NCBI GenBank assembly: GCA_964419145.1
Contig: CAYQOM010000002.1
Span: 496,001-560,000, forward strand
DNA from: UBA2336 sp964419145
Lineage (GTDB): Bacteria; Bacteroidota; Bacteroidia; Cytophagales; Cyclobacteriaceae
Direction: 5' to 3'
Length of the DNA stretch: 64,000 nt
A program made the position numbers and the translations under genes. The notes beneath the pieces were generated by a model. The model worked only from the letters and a program-made list of their open reading frames with translations. It made no database searches and had not been told where the DNA came from. Of this stretch, positions 17,648 through 25,772 are shown in pieces (positions within the stretch are counted from its first letter, which is position 1; each line of letters opens with the position of its first letter).

Positions 17648-18727
17648 TTATTCCTCTTCAAATACCTCCAGCGCATCAAGTGCCTGAAAGTTAAAATCGA
17701 ATAAGGCCATGTTTTCCCAAGGTGAGCCATCGGTAGCTTCCTCACCCTTGTAGGCTACCCACTCCGGTGCCCAATAGGCAAGTCCAAGTCCGCGGGGAGT
17801 ATCGTGCATAATTTTTCGCAGTTGCATCATAAAATCATACTGACCTTGTTCCGTTGCCGGATAACCGTTAATGAGATGATCGGTTAACCCCACCAGGTTG
17901 TTGGTCCAGTCGTTCCAATCCAATGTAAACGGATAACCGGTTTCGGCCAGAATAATGTCTTTATTAAAATTGCTCACCAGTTGCATGAGAGTATTCTTAA
18001 CCACAAGCAAGGATTTCTCGTGCCAACGGGGATAGTACGAGAGCGCAATAATGTCGTAGTCTACCGCATGAGTTTTTAGTTCATTGTAAAACCAGTCAGC
18101 ACCCGTAATACCAGCAAAGTGCATCATGATTTTGGTGGATGTAGAAGCATCGCGCACTGCTTTAGAACCTTCTTTCAACAGTTCAATAAAATTGGATCGG
18201 TTATCAATTTGTCCATCTGGCCACAGTAACCCGCCATTGATTTCATTTCCGATTTGGATATACTCAGGATTCAGAAGTGTAACAATTTTGTGTGTGTAAT
18301 GGTAAACACTGTCTTTAAGGTCAGTGAAAGATAGGTCCTTCCAGGCTTCGGGCTTGGTTTGTGTACCGGGGTCGGCCCAGGTATCAGAGTAATGCACGGT
18401 TAACCAGATATCAAAACCAAAATCTCTTAATTCTTCGGTAAACGCTTCAACCTCATCCAGTCCTGAGTGCGCTGTTTCTGGCGAATGCCACACCCTAAGC
18501 CGTATGGTGTTACACCCGGCTTCTTTTAAGATCGTGAGTACATCCTTGACTTCACCCAATGCATTTTTAAACTGCGTTCCGGTATTTCTGATTACGGGTA
18601 AAATGGAAATATCGGCCGCGCGAACTTCAATGAATGTTGGCTCAGGTTCTTTCGGTACAGTGGGAGATTCTTCGCAGCCCGGAAAAACAAAAGACAACAC
18701 CACGAACAACCACTTAACATATTTCAT
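17648..18727 (-). CDS. GH53 endo-beta-1,4-galactanase lipoprotein
   Basis: GH53 enzymes hydrolyse beta-1,4-galactan side chains of pectin. The 359-residue product is a lipoprotein (FPGC, Cys18). It starts its barrel with RAADISILP and GCNTIRLRVWHSP, both family marks, and continues with FDIWLTVHYSDTWADPG. The acid/base is Glu162 (YIQIGNEI) and the nucleophile Glu262 (IILAETGYPF). The substrate is unexpected here because every other neighbour handles alpha-glucans. The gene is convergent with the amylase gene and divergent from the GH5-like gene. A role on another glycan released from the same plant or algal material is possible. Family confidence is high, substrate moderate. Confidence 0.92.
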   Translation of the reverse strand: MKYVKWLFVVLSFVFPGCEESPTVPKEPEPTFIEVRAADISILPVIRNTGTQFKNALGEVKDVLTILKEAGCNTIRLRVWHSPETAHSGLDEVEAFTEELRDFGFDIWLTVHYSDTWADPGTQTKPEAWKDLSFTDLKDSVYHYTHKIVTLLNPEYIQIGNEINGGLLWPDGQIDNRSNFIELLKEGSKAVRDASTSTKIMMHFAGITGADWFYNELKTHAVDYDIIALSYYPRWHEKSLLVVKNTLMQLVSNFNKDIILAETGYPFTLDWNDWTNNLVGLTDHLINGYPATEQGQYDFMMQLRKIMHDTPRGLGLAYWAPEWVAYKGEEATDGSPWENMALFDFNFQALDALEVFEEE

Positions 18728-18807
18728 TTTAATTCCTTCTCTAATTAACGTTGATTGAGTAAAATTAACATCTTAAAATCAATAACGGTTAGCCATTGCT
18801 CTTCAAA

Positions 18808-21390
18808 ATGAAAACATTTCTCAAATGCATTTTACTACTGCTGTTCATGTTGTTCAGCGTTAAAGGATTTAGTCAGCGCGGTGCTGATGTTTACGTTGAC
18901 AAAAGTGGTGTAATGCGATGGGGTAGCACCAAAGAAGAGATAAAAGGCTTTGGTGTAAACTACACCGTTCCGTTTGCACATGCTTACCGTACGGCAAAGA
19001 AGCTCGGCATTGATGTCGAAAAGGCTATTGATCAGGATGTGTATCATTTTGCCCGGTTAGGTTTCGACTTGTATCGCGTGCACGTATGGGATACTGAAAT
19101 CAGCGATACACTAGGGAATTTATTGGAGAATGAAAACCTGAGGTTGTTCGATTACATGGTAAAAAAAATGAAGGAACGGGGAATGAAGTTTGTGATTACC
19201 CCGATAGCTTTTTGGGGTAACGGTTGGCCAGAGCCTGATGAGCCAACACCAGGGTTTTTAAGGAAGTTTGGTAAAGATGCGTGCCTTACGAATCCCGAAG
19301 CGATAAAAGCACAGGAGAACTATTTGGCTCAGTTTATCAATCACGTTAATCCGTATACAGGCCTCGCGTATAAAAGTGATCCGGATATTATCGCCTTTGA
19401 AGTATCCAATGAGCCACATCATAGGGGAAAACCAGATGAGGTAACAACTTTCATTAACCGAATGGTTAAGTCGATGCGAAGTACCGGATGTAAAAAGCCA
19501 ATTTTGTATAACATTTCGCACAGCATTCATTTGGTAGATGCCTACTTTAAATCAGGTATTCAAGGGGGCACATTTCAGTGGTATCCAACAGGACTGGGAG
19601 CTCGGCACGAGTTGGGCGGAAATCTGTTGCCGAATGTTGATCGTTACAGCATTCCGTTTGCAAATCATGCTAAGTTTAAAAGTTCCGTTAAGCTTGTGTA
19701 TGAGTTTGATGCAGCCGATGTAGGTCGCTCGTACATCTATCCGGCCATGGCGCGTTCTTTTCGCGAAGCCGGCATGCAGGTGGCTACACATTTTGCATAT
19801 GATCCAACGTATATGGCGTATGCCAATACGGAGTACGGTACGCATTATATGAACCTGGTGTACACACCACAGAAGGCAATTAGTCTCATGTTGGCTTCGG
19901 AGGTTTTTCATAGAATTCCCATGTACAAAAGTTTTGGTCGGTACCCTGATAACACTACGTTTGATGGCTTTAGGGTAAGCTATGAAGAGGATCTGGCTGA
20001 ATTGGTAACGGATCAACAGTTCATCTATACCAACGCAACGGATACTAAAGTGCCTGCTCCTGAGAAATTGGAACAAGTTGTGGGTAGCGGTAATTCTGCT
20101 CTTGTGAAGTATAGTGGTAGCGGTGCGTATTTTCTTGACAAACTTGAAGACGGGGTATGGCGATTGGAAGTAATGCCTGATGCGGTGTGGATTAAAGACC
20201 CGTTTATACGAACCAGCTTGAAGCAGACAATTGCTGTAATTAAATGGCGGGAATGGCCAATGACTTTGAATTTACCAGATCTGGGAAGGGATTTTGAGTT
20301 GCGTGGGTTGAACGAGGGAAATTCACTAGAGGGGAAGGCCACTGAAGGAAGCGTTCGGGTAAAACCTGGTACCTATTTGTTGGTTCGAAAAGGTATTGAG
20401 ACAGCGAAAAAATCAACCGATCGATGGAGGAATATTTTTCTTGGTGAATTTGTGGCTCCACCTGCTACAGTGAAAGATGTATATGTTGTCCATGAACCGA
20501 AACATGAAATATCAGCCGGAGAAGCCTATACTGTTACAGCAAAAATTGTAACACCTGCCGAACCTGAATCCGTTGACTTGCATGTGTGGGCAGGTTTTCG
20601 GCCTGAGGTAATTAAGATGACGAGAACGGCTGGCTATGCGTATATAGCAACCATTCCTGCTGAGCGTGTGCGGCCTGGGTTTATTAGATACTTTATTGCG
20701 GTGAAGGAAAACGGAAAAGATTTCACGTTCCCTTCTGGCAACCAGACACATCCATTTGATTGGGATTTTTATGATGATGAAGGTTATCGCGTAGCGGTTT
20801 TACCTGAAAAAAGTCCGGTTTATCTTTTTAACGCAGCAACAGATTCCGATCAGTTATTGCGGCAATGGGTGAGGGGTTCTGCGGTTTTACCAACTGGTCA
20901 TGCGGGTCAGGCAGAGGTGGTTGTGAATATTGAGCAATTGTTTCGGGAAGATCCTGAGGACAAATACAAGGAACGTATTTACGATTATACTATGAAGTAT
21001 TATTTCGGTAGGAAAGTATCTGCACAGAAAGCCGCATTAACATCAGCCAAACAGCTTGTATTTCTTGGTCGGTCGTTAAATGATAAACCTTTTCCCATAC
21101 AGGTTGCATTGGTGATGCAAGATGGTACCGCGTATGGTACAATCATTGAGTTAATGCCCGGATCGCGGGATTATGAAGTGCCACTAAGTTCACTTAAACA
21201 AGTTAAAACAGTAACTATGCCGCGACCTTATCCGACATTTTTGCCCTACTTCTTTGAGCCAACTTCCTCAACGGTCTTTTCAATGGAAAAAACGGAGAGT
21301 CTTCAGATCTCAATTGGGCCGGGTATACCGGAGAATCAGTTAAAGGACAAGCATGGAATTGCTATAGAAAGTGTTTGGGTAAAACCCTGA
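18808..21390 (+). CDS. Secreted GH5-like (clan GH-A) glycoside hydrolase
   Basis: The 860-residue product has a signal peptide ending near residue 23 (LFSVKGFSQ). Residues about 45-400 form a clan GH-A barrel: FGVNYTVPFAHAYR, FDLYRVHVWD, acid/base Glu202 in AFEVSNEPHHRG and probable nucleophile Glu299 in LVYEFDAAD, 97 residues apart. Beta-rich domains fill about 420-860. The frame is open to a TTG at 18796, but the ATG at 18808 gives a compact signal peptide and was chosen. The substrate is unknown; a beta-glycan such as galactan or mannan would agree with the divergent GH53 gene. It ends two bases before the repressor gene stop on the other strand. The subfamily cannot be assigned by eye. 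Confidence 0.82.
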   Translation: MKTFLKCILLLLFMLFSVKGFSQRGADVYVDKSGVMRWGSTKEEIKGFGVNYTVPFAHAYRTAKKLGIDVEKAIDQDVYHFARLGFDLYRVHVWDTEISDTLGNLLENENLRLFDYMVKKMKERGMKFVITPIAFWGNGWPEPDEPTPGFLRKFGKDACLTNPEAIKAQENYLAQFINHVNPYTGLAYKSDPDIIAFEVSNEPHHRGKPDEVTTFINRMVKSMRSTGCKKPILYNISHSIHLVDAYFKSGIQGGTFQWYPTGLGARHELGGNLLPNVDRYSIPFANHAKFKSSVKLVYEFDAADVGRSYIYPAMARSFREAGMQVATHFAYDPTYMAYANTEYGTHYMNLVYTPQKAISLMLASEVFHRIPMYKSFGRYPDNTTFDGFRVSYEEDLAELVTDQQFIYTNATDTKVPAPEKLEQVVGSGNSALVKYSGSGAYFLDKLEDGVWRLEVMPDAVWIKDPFIRTSLKQTIAVIKWREWPMTLNLPDLGRDFELRGLNEGNSLEGKATEGSVRVKPGTYLLVRKGIETAKKSTDRWRNIFLGEFVAPPATVKDVYVVHEPKHEISAGEAYTVTAKIVTPAEPESVDLHVWAGFRPEVIKMTRTAGYAYIATIPAERVRPGFIRYFIAVKENGKDFTFPSGNQTHPFDWDFYDDEGYRVAVLPEKSPVYLFNAATDSDQLLRQWVRGSAVLPTGHAGQAEVVVNIEQLFREDPEDKYKERIYDYTMKYYFGRKVSAQKAALTSAKQLVFLGRSLNDKPFPIQVALVMQDGTAYGTIIELMPGSRDYEVPLSSLKQVKTVTMPRPYPTFLPYFFEPTSSTVFSMEKTESLQISIGPGIPENQLKDKHGIAIESVWVKP

Positions 21391-21392
21391 AC

Positions 21393-22436
21393 TTACTTTT
21401 TAGCTTTCTTCAGCGATGACTCCCGAATGATCAGGCGTGTTTTCAAAATCTTGGTTTCCGGTGTGATGTCCTCATCATCTTTCTCCTGCTTTTCGATCTG
21501 GCGGATAAGAAGTTTAGCGGCTTCCTGACCCATTTCGAAACCTGGTTGGTCAACCGAAGAAAGCGGTGGATCCATCAGCGAGCTAAAGAACCAGTTACTG
21601 AAACCAACAAGGGCAACATCATTTGGCATTTTCAAGCCTTTGGCCTTAATGGCCTGCATGGCACCCATGGCAGCCGGATCGTTGGTGGCAAAAATGGCAT
21701 CGGGTGGATTTTTCAAGCTTAGTAATTTTTCCGTTGCCTTTTTCCCTTCTTCAATTGTACCGGAAGGACAGATCGCTACCAGTTCCTTATTAAAAGGCAT
21801 GTTGTGTTCTTTCAATGCTTCTTTATAGCCCTCCAAACGTTGCTTGCTAATCTCCAGATTGGGCGGCCCTTCAATGTGTGCAATACGTTTACATCCTTGG
21901 TCAATCAGGTGAAGTGTAGCTTCTTTTGCTCCGGTAAAATCATCCACAATAATTTTGCTGGCTTGGCCGGTATCATAAACCCGATCAAAGAATACAATCG
22001 GAACACCTTTGGCCAGCATGGATTCAATGTGATCAAAGTTTGTCGTCTCGCGCGATACGGACATCAACATGCCATCCACACGGCTATTAAAGAGTGCTTT
22101 AATGTCGGAAATTTCACGGGTTTGGGATTCGTTGGATTGGGCAAGGATAACGTTGTAGCCGGCACTATATGCTACATCTTCAATACCACTGATAACCGTG
22201 GAGAAGAAGAAGTGAACAATTTCGGGAATAATAACACCTATTGTATTGGTTTTACTTTGCCGAAGGCTGAGGGCTACAATGTTGGGCTGGTAGTTTAATT
22301 TTTCGGCCAGTTCGTTCACGGCTTTTTTCGTATCCGGGCTAATGTCCGGATGATCTTTCAAGGCGCGTGAAACGGTGGATGGAGAAATGCCTAACTCTCT
22401 CGCAATGTCTTTAATCGTTACCTGGTTGTATTTCAT
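21393..22436 (-). CDS. LacI-family transcriptional regulator of alpha-glucan genes
   Basis: This 347-residue protein has the LacI helix-turn-helix at residues 7-27 (TIKDIARELGISPSTVSRAL) with the hinge helix NYQPNIVALSLRQ at about 47-60. A periplasmic-binding-protein-like sensor domain follows (IGVIIPEIVHFFFSTVISG, FDRVYDTGQASKIIVDD, ALVGFSNWFFSSLMDPPLSSV). It should bind palindromes with a central CG. One such palindrome lies 61 bases upstream of its own start, and near-identical copies lie before four other promoters in the window. It is thus the likely local regulator of starch uptake, maltose phosphorolysis, the keto-sugar genes and the GlgE operon. The effector is probably a sugar or sugar phosphate and cannot be read from the sequence. 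Whether it represses or activates is not shown. Confidence 0.93.
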   Translation of the reverse strand: MKYNQVTIKDIARELGISPSTVSRALKDHPDISPDTKKAVNELAEKLNYQPNIVALSLRQSKTNTIGVIIPEIVHFFFSTVISGIEDVAYSAGYNVILAQSNESQTREISDIKALFNSRVDGMLMSVSRETTNFDHIESMLAKGVPIVFFDRVYDTGQASKIIVDDFTGAKEATLHLIDQGCKRIAHIEGPPNLEISKQRLEGYKEALKEHNMPFNKELVAICPSGTIEEGKKATEKLLSLKNPPDAIFATNDPAAMGAMQAIKAKGLKMPNDVALVGFSNWFFSSLMDPPLSSVDQPGFEMGQEAAKLLIRQIEKQEKDDEDITPETKILKTRLIIRESSLKKAKK

Positions 22437-22496
22437 AAACTAATCTAACTCCAAAAATTCGCGACTTAATTAACGGGACAAGTTACAATAATTTTT

Positions 22497-22510
22497 TGCA
22501 ATCGTTTGCA
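22497..22510. promoter_or_regulatory. LacI-type operator, lacI/pgmB divergent region
   Basis: TGCAATCGTTTGCA differs from a perfect palindrome only at the central A/T position. It lies between the regulator gene and pgmB, so autoregulation plus control of pgmB-malP is expected. Confidence 0.75.
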
Positions 22511-22633
22511 TAACCATCCTATCTGTTGCAGTCAAGATAATTCTTTATGATACGCGTAATTACAATCGTTAAACCTAAAACATTTAAAAACTAAAGCTAA
22601 GTTTAAGGCAAAATTTATTTCTGATTATTAAAG

Positions 22634-23284
22634 TTGCAAGCTGTGATTGCGTGTATTTTTGATTTAGACGGAGTGATTGTAGATACTGCCCGTTACCATT
22701 TCCTGGCGTGGCAAAAATTGGCGAAGGAATTAAACGTAGAGTTGACCAGCCAGCTTAATGAGCGCCTGAAAGGGGTAGGCAGAATGGAGTCGCTTAATAT
22801 AATATTGGAGTTAGGCGGTTTGCAGCGCACCGACCTTGAAAAGGAGGTACTAGCAACCCGGAAGAATGCCTGGTTTGTTGAGTTTATCGATGCGATGAAG
22901 AAGGAGGAGATTTTTGATGGAGCCAAAGATTTGTTTGATGAACTTAAAGCTCATGGTGTTAAGGTTGCTTTGGCTTCCAGCAGCAAAAATGCGCAGACCG
23001 TTTTGAAGAAATTAGAGATTGCCAATTATTTCGAGGCAATTGTAGACGGTAACATGATTACTCGTTCCAAACCTGACCCGGAAATTTTTTTAAAAGCGGC
23101 AGGTATGCTTCAGGTAAGTCCAAATGAATGTGTAGTAGTGGAAGATGCTGAAGCCGGAGTTGAAGCCGCTATACGTGCGGGAATGAAGTGTGTAGGAATA
23201 GGAAAGAAGGAACAATTGCATAAGGCTAATCTGGTTGTAAGCCAAATTGGTCATTTGAATTTTCAAATATTAAATAACCTCTGA
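22634..23284 (+). CDS. pgmB: Beta-phosphoglucomutase
   Basis: This 216-residue HAD-superfamily enzyme converts beta-glucose 1-phosphate to glucose 6-phosphate. The motifs are complete: FDLDGVIVDT with nucleophile Asp10 and acid/base Asp12, ASSSKNA (motif II), the Lys and Asp residues of SKPDPEIF, and VVEDAEAGVEAA (motif III). Beta-glucose 1-phosphate is the product of inverting maltose phosphorylase, and the gene for that enzyme starts five bases after this stop, a classical pairing. The reading frame has no early ATG, so a TTG start at 22634 was chosen because it keeps the first beta strand. GTG at 22643 is an alternative that would clip it. A LacI-type operator lies 123 bases upstream. Confidence 0.94.
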   Translation: MQAVIACIFDLDGVIVDTARYHFLAWQKLAKELNVELTSQLNERLKGVGRMESLNIILELGGLQRTDLEKEVLATRKNAWFVEFIDAMKKEEIFDGAKDLFDELKAHGVKVALASSSKNAQTVLKKLEIANYFEAIVDGNMITRSKPDPEIFLKAAGMLQVSPNECVVVEDAEAGVEAAIRAGMKCVGIGKKEQLHKANLVVSQIGHLNFQILNNL

Positions 23285-23289
23285 TCACC

Positions 23290-25569
23290 ATGAAGGATTA
23301 TTTCAAGCATCACCCTTGGCACATTATTGAAGAAGGATTCGATCCCCACTATAACAAAATTGCTGAGAGCGTTTTTAGTATCGGCAATGGCCGGATGGGG
23401 CAGCGGGCCAATTTTGAAGAGGCCTATAGTGGTGAAACATTACAAGGAAGCTATGTGGCAGGTGTCTATTACCCGGATAAAACCAGGGTAGGGTGGTGGA
23501 AGAATGGTTATCCTGAATATTTCGCTAAGGTATTAAATGCACCTGCGTGGATAAGCGTGCATGTTACAATTGAAAATCAAAAGCTCGATCTGGCCTCTTG
23601 TAAAGTTGAAGATTTCAAGCGCGTGCTTGATATGAAGACTGGCTTGTTATCTCGATCATTTATTGCCACTCTTTCCGATGGTAAGCGACTTAAAATTGAC
23701 GCAAAGCGCTTTTGTAGTATGGCCAGGGGTGAGGTGGGGGCTATTCGCTATGCCATCACGCCACTTAATTTTTCATCAAAGGCAACGTTGTCCTTATTTA
23801 TTGATGCGGATGTCAAGAATACCGACTCCAACTACGATGAAAAATTCTGGACTGAGGTTTACAAACATGCGGAGGAGGGTGAGTGTATAGTTACAGCTGA
23901 AACGAAGAAGACTTTTTTTCATGTGTGCTCCGGTATGCGTTACTATATTCATGAGGAAGGAAAAGAAGTTAAAGGAAGAATTAATACCGAGATACGTGAA
24001 AAATTTGCAGGTAACGTAATTCAGGTTGACTTGAACGAGGGAAAGGAGATGGTGGTATATAAATACGCGGCCATTCTTTCTTCTGAAAATCATCCAAAGG
24101 AAAAACTCGTATCGCATTGTCAATACATTTTGAGTGACTTGCAGCAAACGGGGTTTGAAAAGCTTCTTGCCGAGCATGAAGCCGTATGGGAACATAAGTG
24201 GAATGAATGCGACATAACTATTGAAGGGGATGTTGCTGCTCAACAGGGAATACGGTTTAATATTTTTCAGCTTACACAGACCTATACCGGAGAAGATCAA
24301 CGCTTAAACATTGGCCCAAAAGGTTTTACCGGAGAGAAGTATGGAGGTAGTACGTATTGGGATACGGAAGCCTATTGTCTGCCTTTTTATTTGGGTACAT
24401 CAGAACAGAAAGTGGCTCGAAATCTTTTAGTGTATCGGTATAAACATTTGCAGAAGGCAATCGAGAATGCACAGAAGTTAGGTTTTAAAGATGGCGCAGC
24501 GCTGTATCCCATGGTAACCATGAATGGTGAGGAATGCCATAACGAATGGGAGATTACCTTTGAAGAAATTCATCGGAATGGAGCTATTGCTTTCGCGATT
24601 TACGATTATATCCGGTACACCGGTGATGAGGATTACTTGATTGAGTACGGACTGGAAGTATTGATTGGTATTTCGAGATTCTGGGCTCAGCGCGTCAATT
24701 GGTCGGATGACAAAAAGAAGTATGTAATGCTTGGCGTTACTGGCCCCAATGAATACGAAAACAACGTAAATAACAATTGGTACACCAACTACATCGCTAC
24801 CTGGACGCTTCGTTACACCAAACAAGCCATGGATTTTGTGAGAAAGAAGGATGCGGGTAGTTTGGAAGCATTATTGAAGCGAGTGAATTTCTCATCGGAT
24901 GAATTAAACAGATGGGAGGACATTGATGCGCAGATGTATTATCCTGAAGATAAGGGTAGGGGCGTGATTTTACAGCAGGATGGATTTCTGGATAAAGAGC
25001 TTCTGATGGTAGGTCAGTTGAAAAAGGAAGATCGGCCATTGAATCAAAAGTGGTCATGGGATAGAATTTTACGTTCCTGTTTTATCAAGCAGGCCGATGT
25101 ATTACAGGGAATTTATTTTTTTGAAGACCAGTTTGATCTGGAAACCATCAAACGCAATTTTGATTTTTATGAACCCATGACGGTTCATGAATCGTCTTTG
25201 TCGCCTTGTGTGCATTCCATTTTGGCCGCCAAGCTTGGTTACGAAGAAAAGGCGTACGAGATGTACCTGCGCACAGCCCGCCTTGACCTGGATGATTATA
25301 ACAACGATACTGAAGATGGTTGTCACATTACCAGCATGGCAGGTACCTGGTTAAGTGTAATCAAAGGGTTTGGAGGTATGCGCGTGGTAAATGGTCAACC
25401 TCAGTTAAATCCCTTCATCCCTTCACGATGGAAGTCCTATACATTTAAAGTGAAGTTCAGAAATAGCGTAGTACGAGTTGAAGTCAGCAAAGATTCTCAA
25501 CGCGCTTTTCTTGAAGCTGGCGATCCGCTGATCATTCAAATCAATGGCTCATCAGCTTCGTTAGGTTAA
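23290..25569 (+). CDS. malP: GH65 maltose phosphorylase
   Basis: Inverting phosphorolysis of maltose to glucose and beta-glucose 1-phosphate fits this 759-residue protein. An N-terminal beta-sandwich (about 1-270) precedes the (alpha/alpha)6 barrel. The general acid is Glu488 in GVTGPNEYENNV, matching the position of the catalytic Glu in characterised maltose phosphorylases. HESSLSP at 633-639 is the phosphate-binding Ser-Ser loop that marks phosphorylases in this family. There is no signal peptide, so it is cytoplasmic. Linked pgmB processes the product. Kojibiose, nigerose and trehalose phosphorylases share this fold, so the disaccharide is inferred from the starch context. Confidence 0.92.
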   Translation: MKDYFKHHPWHIIEEGFDPHYNKIAESVFSIGNGRMGQRANFEEAYSGETLQGSYVAGVYYPDKTRVGWWKNGYPEYFAKVLNAPAWISVHVTIENQKLDLASCKVEDFKRVLDMKTGLLSRSFIATLSDGKRLKIDAKRFCSMARGEVGAIRYAITPLNFSSKATLSLFIDADVKNTDSNYDEKFWTEVYKHAEEGECIVTAETKKTFFHVCSGMRYYIHEEGKEVKGRINTEIREKFAGNVIQVDLNEGKEMVVYKYAAILSSENHPKEKLVSHCQYILSDLQQTGFEKLLAEHEAVWEHKWNECDITIEGDVAAQQGIRFNIFQLTQTYTGEDQRLNIGPKGFTGEKYGGSTYWDTEAYCLPFYLGTSEQKVARNLLVYRYKHLQKAIENAQKLGFKDGAALYPMVTMNGEECHNEWEITFEEIHRNGAIAFAIYDYIRYTGDEDYLIEYGLEVLIGISRFWAQRVNWSDDKKKYVMLGVTGPNEYENNVNNNWYTNYIATWTLRYTKQAMDFVRKKDAGSLEALLKRVNFSSDELNRWEDIDAQMYYPEDKGRGVILQQDGFLDKELLMVGQLKKEDRPLNQKWSWDRILRSCFIKQADVLQGIYFFEDQFDLETIKRNFDFYEPMTVHESSLSPCVHSILAAKLGYEEKAYEMYLRTARLDLDDYNNDTEDGCHITSMAGTWLSVIKGFGGMRVVNGQPQLNPFIPSRWKSYTFKVKFRNSVVRVEVSKDSQRAFLEAGDPLIIQINGSSASLG

Positions 25570-25583
25570 ACAATATCAATTTT

Positions 25584-25617
25584 GGTGCAACTTATTACAC
25601 GATTAGTTGCATGCACC
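25584..25617. other. Stem-loop after malP
   Basis: GGTGCAACT pairs with AGTTGC...GCACC around a 12-base loop with a 4-base bulge. It is not followed by a clear T run. It could end or protect the pgmB-malP transcript before the next promoter. Confidence 0.4.
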
Positions 25618-25625
25618 CTATCAAC

Positions 25626-25639
25626 CGCAAACGATTGCG
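25626..25639. promoter_or_regulatory. LacI-type operator, second SusC promoter
   Basis: CGCAAACGATTGCG is palindromic at all positions except the central A/A pair. CGTTTCCGA follows at 25644-25652, the same arrangement as upstream of the first SusC gene. A possible -7-like TATATTTA lies at 25708-25715. Confidence 0.7.
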
Positions 25640-25772
25640 AAGTCGTTTCCGAAGAAAATTGGCGGCTTTTTGACGTGATTTTCTTTCGATTTCGAAAACA
25701 AAAGCTCTATATTTAATGGAAGTATAACATACTTAAAACCTGTTTAACACTTAACCTTAACATTTCTTAATT

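Noticed and set aside
18796..18807. TTG start upstream of the GH5-like gene, with similar TTG extensions at 38237, 49194 and 54750
   Set aside because: In each case an ATG just downstream gives a proper signal peptide, lipobox or native N-terminus.
19552..20076. 174-codon minus-strand frame opposite the GH5-like gene
   Set aside because: Cys/His/Arg-rich shadow of a conserved coding region; no start signal or family resemblance.
25708..25715. TATATTTA as a Bacteroidota -7 promoter element
   Set aside because: No TTG at the proper -33 distance was found, so it is mentioned only as a possibility within the operator entry.
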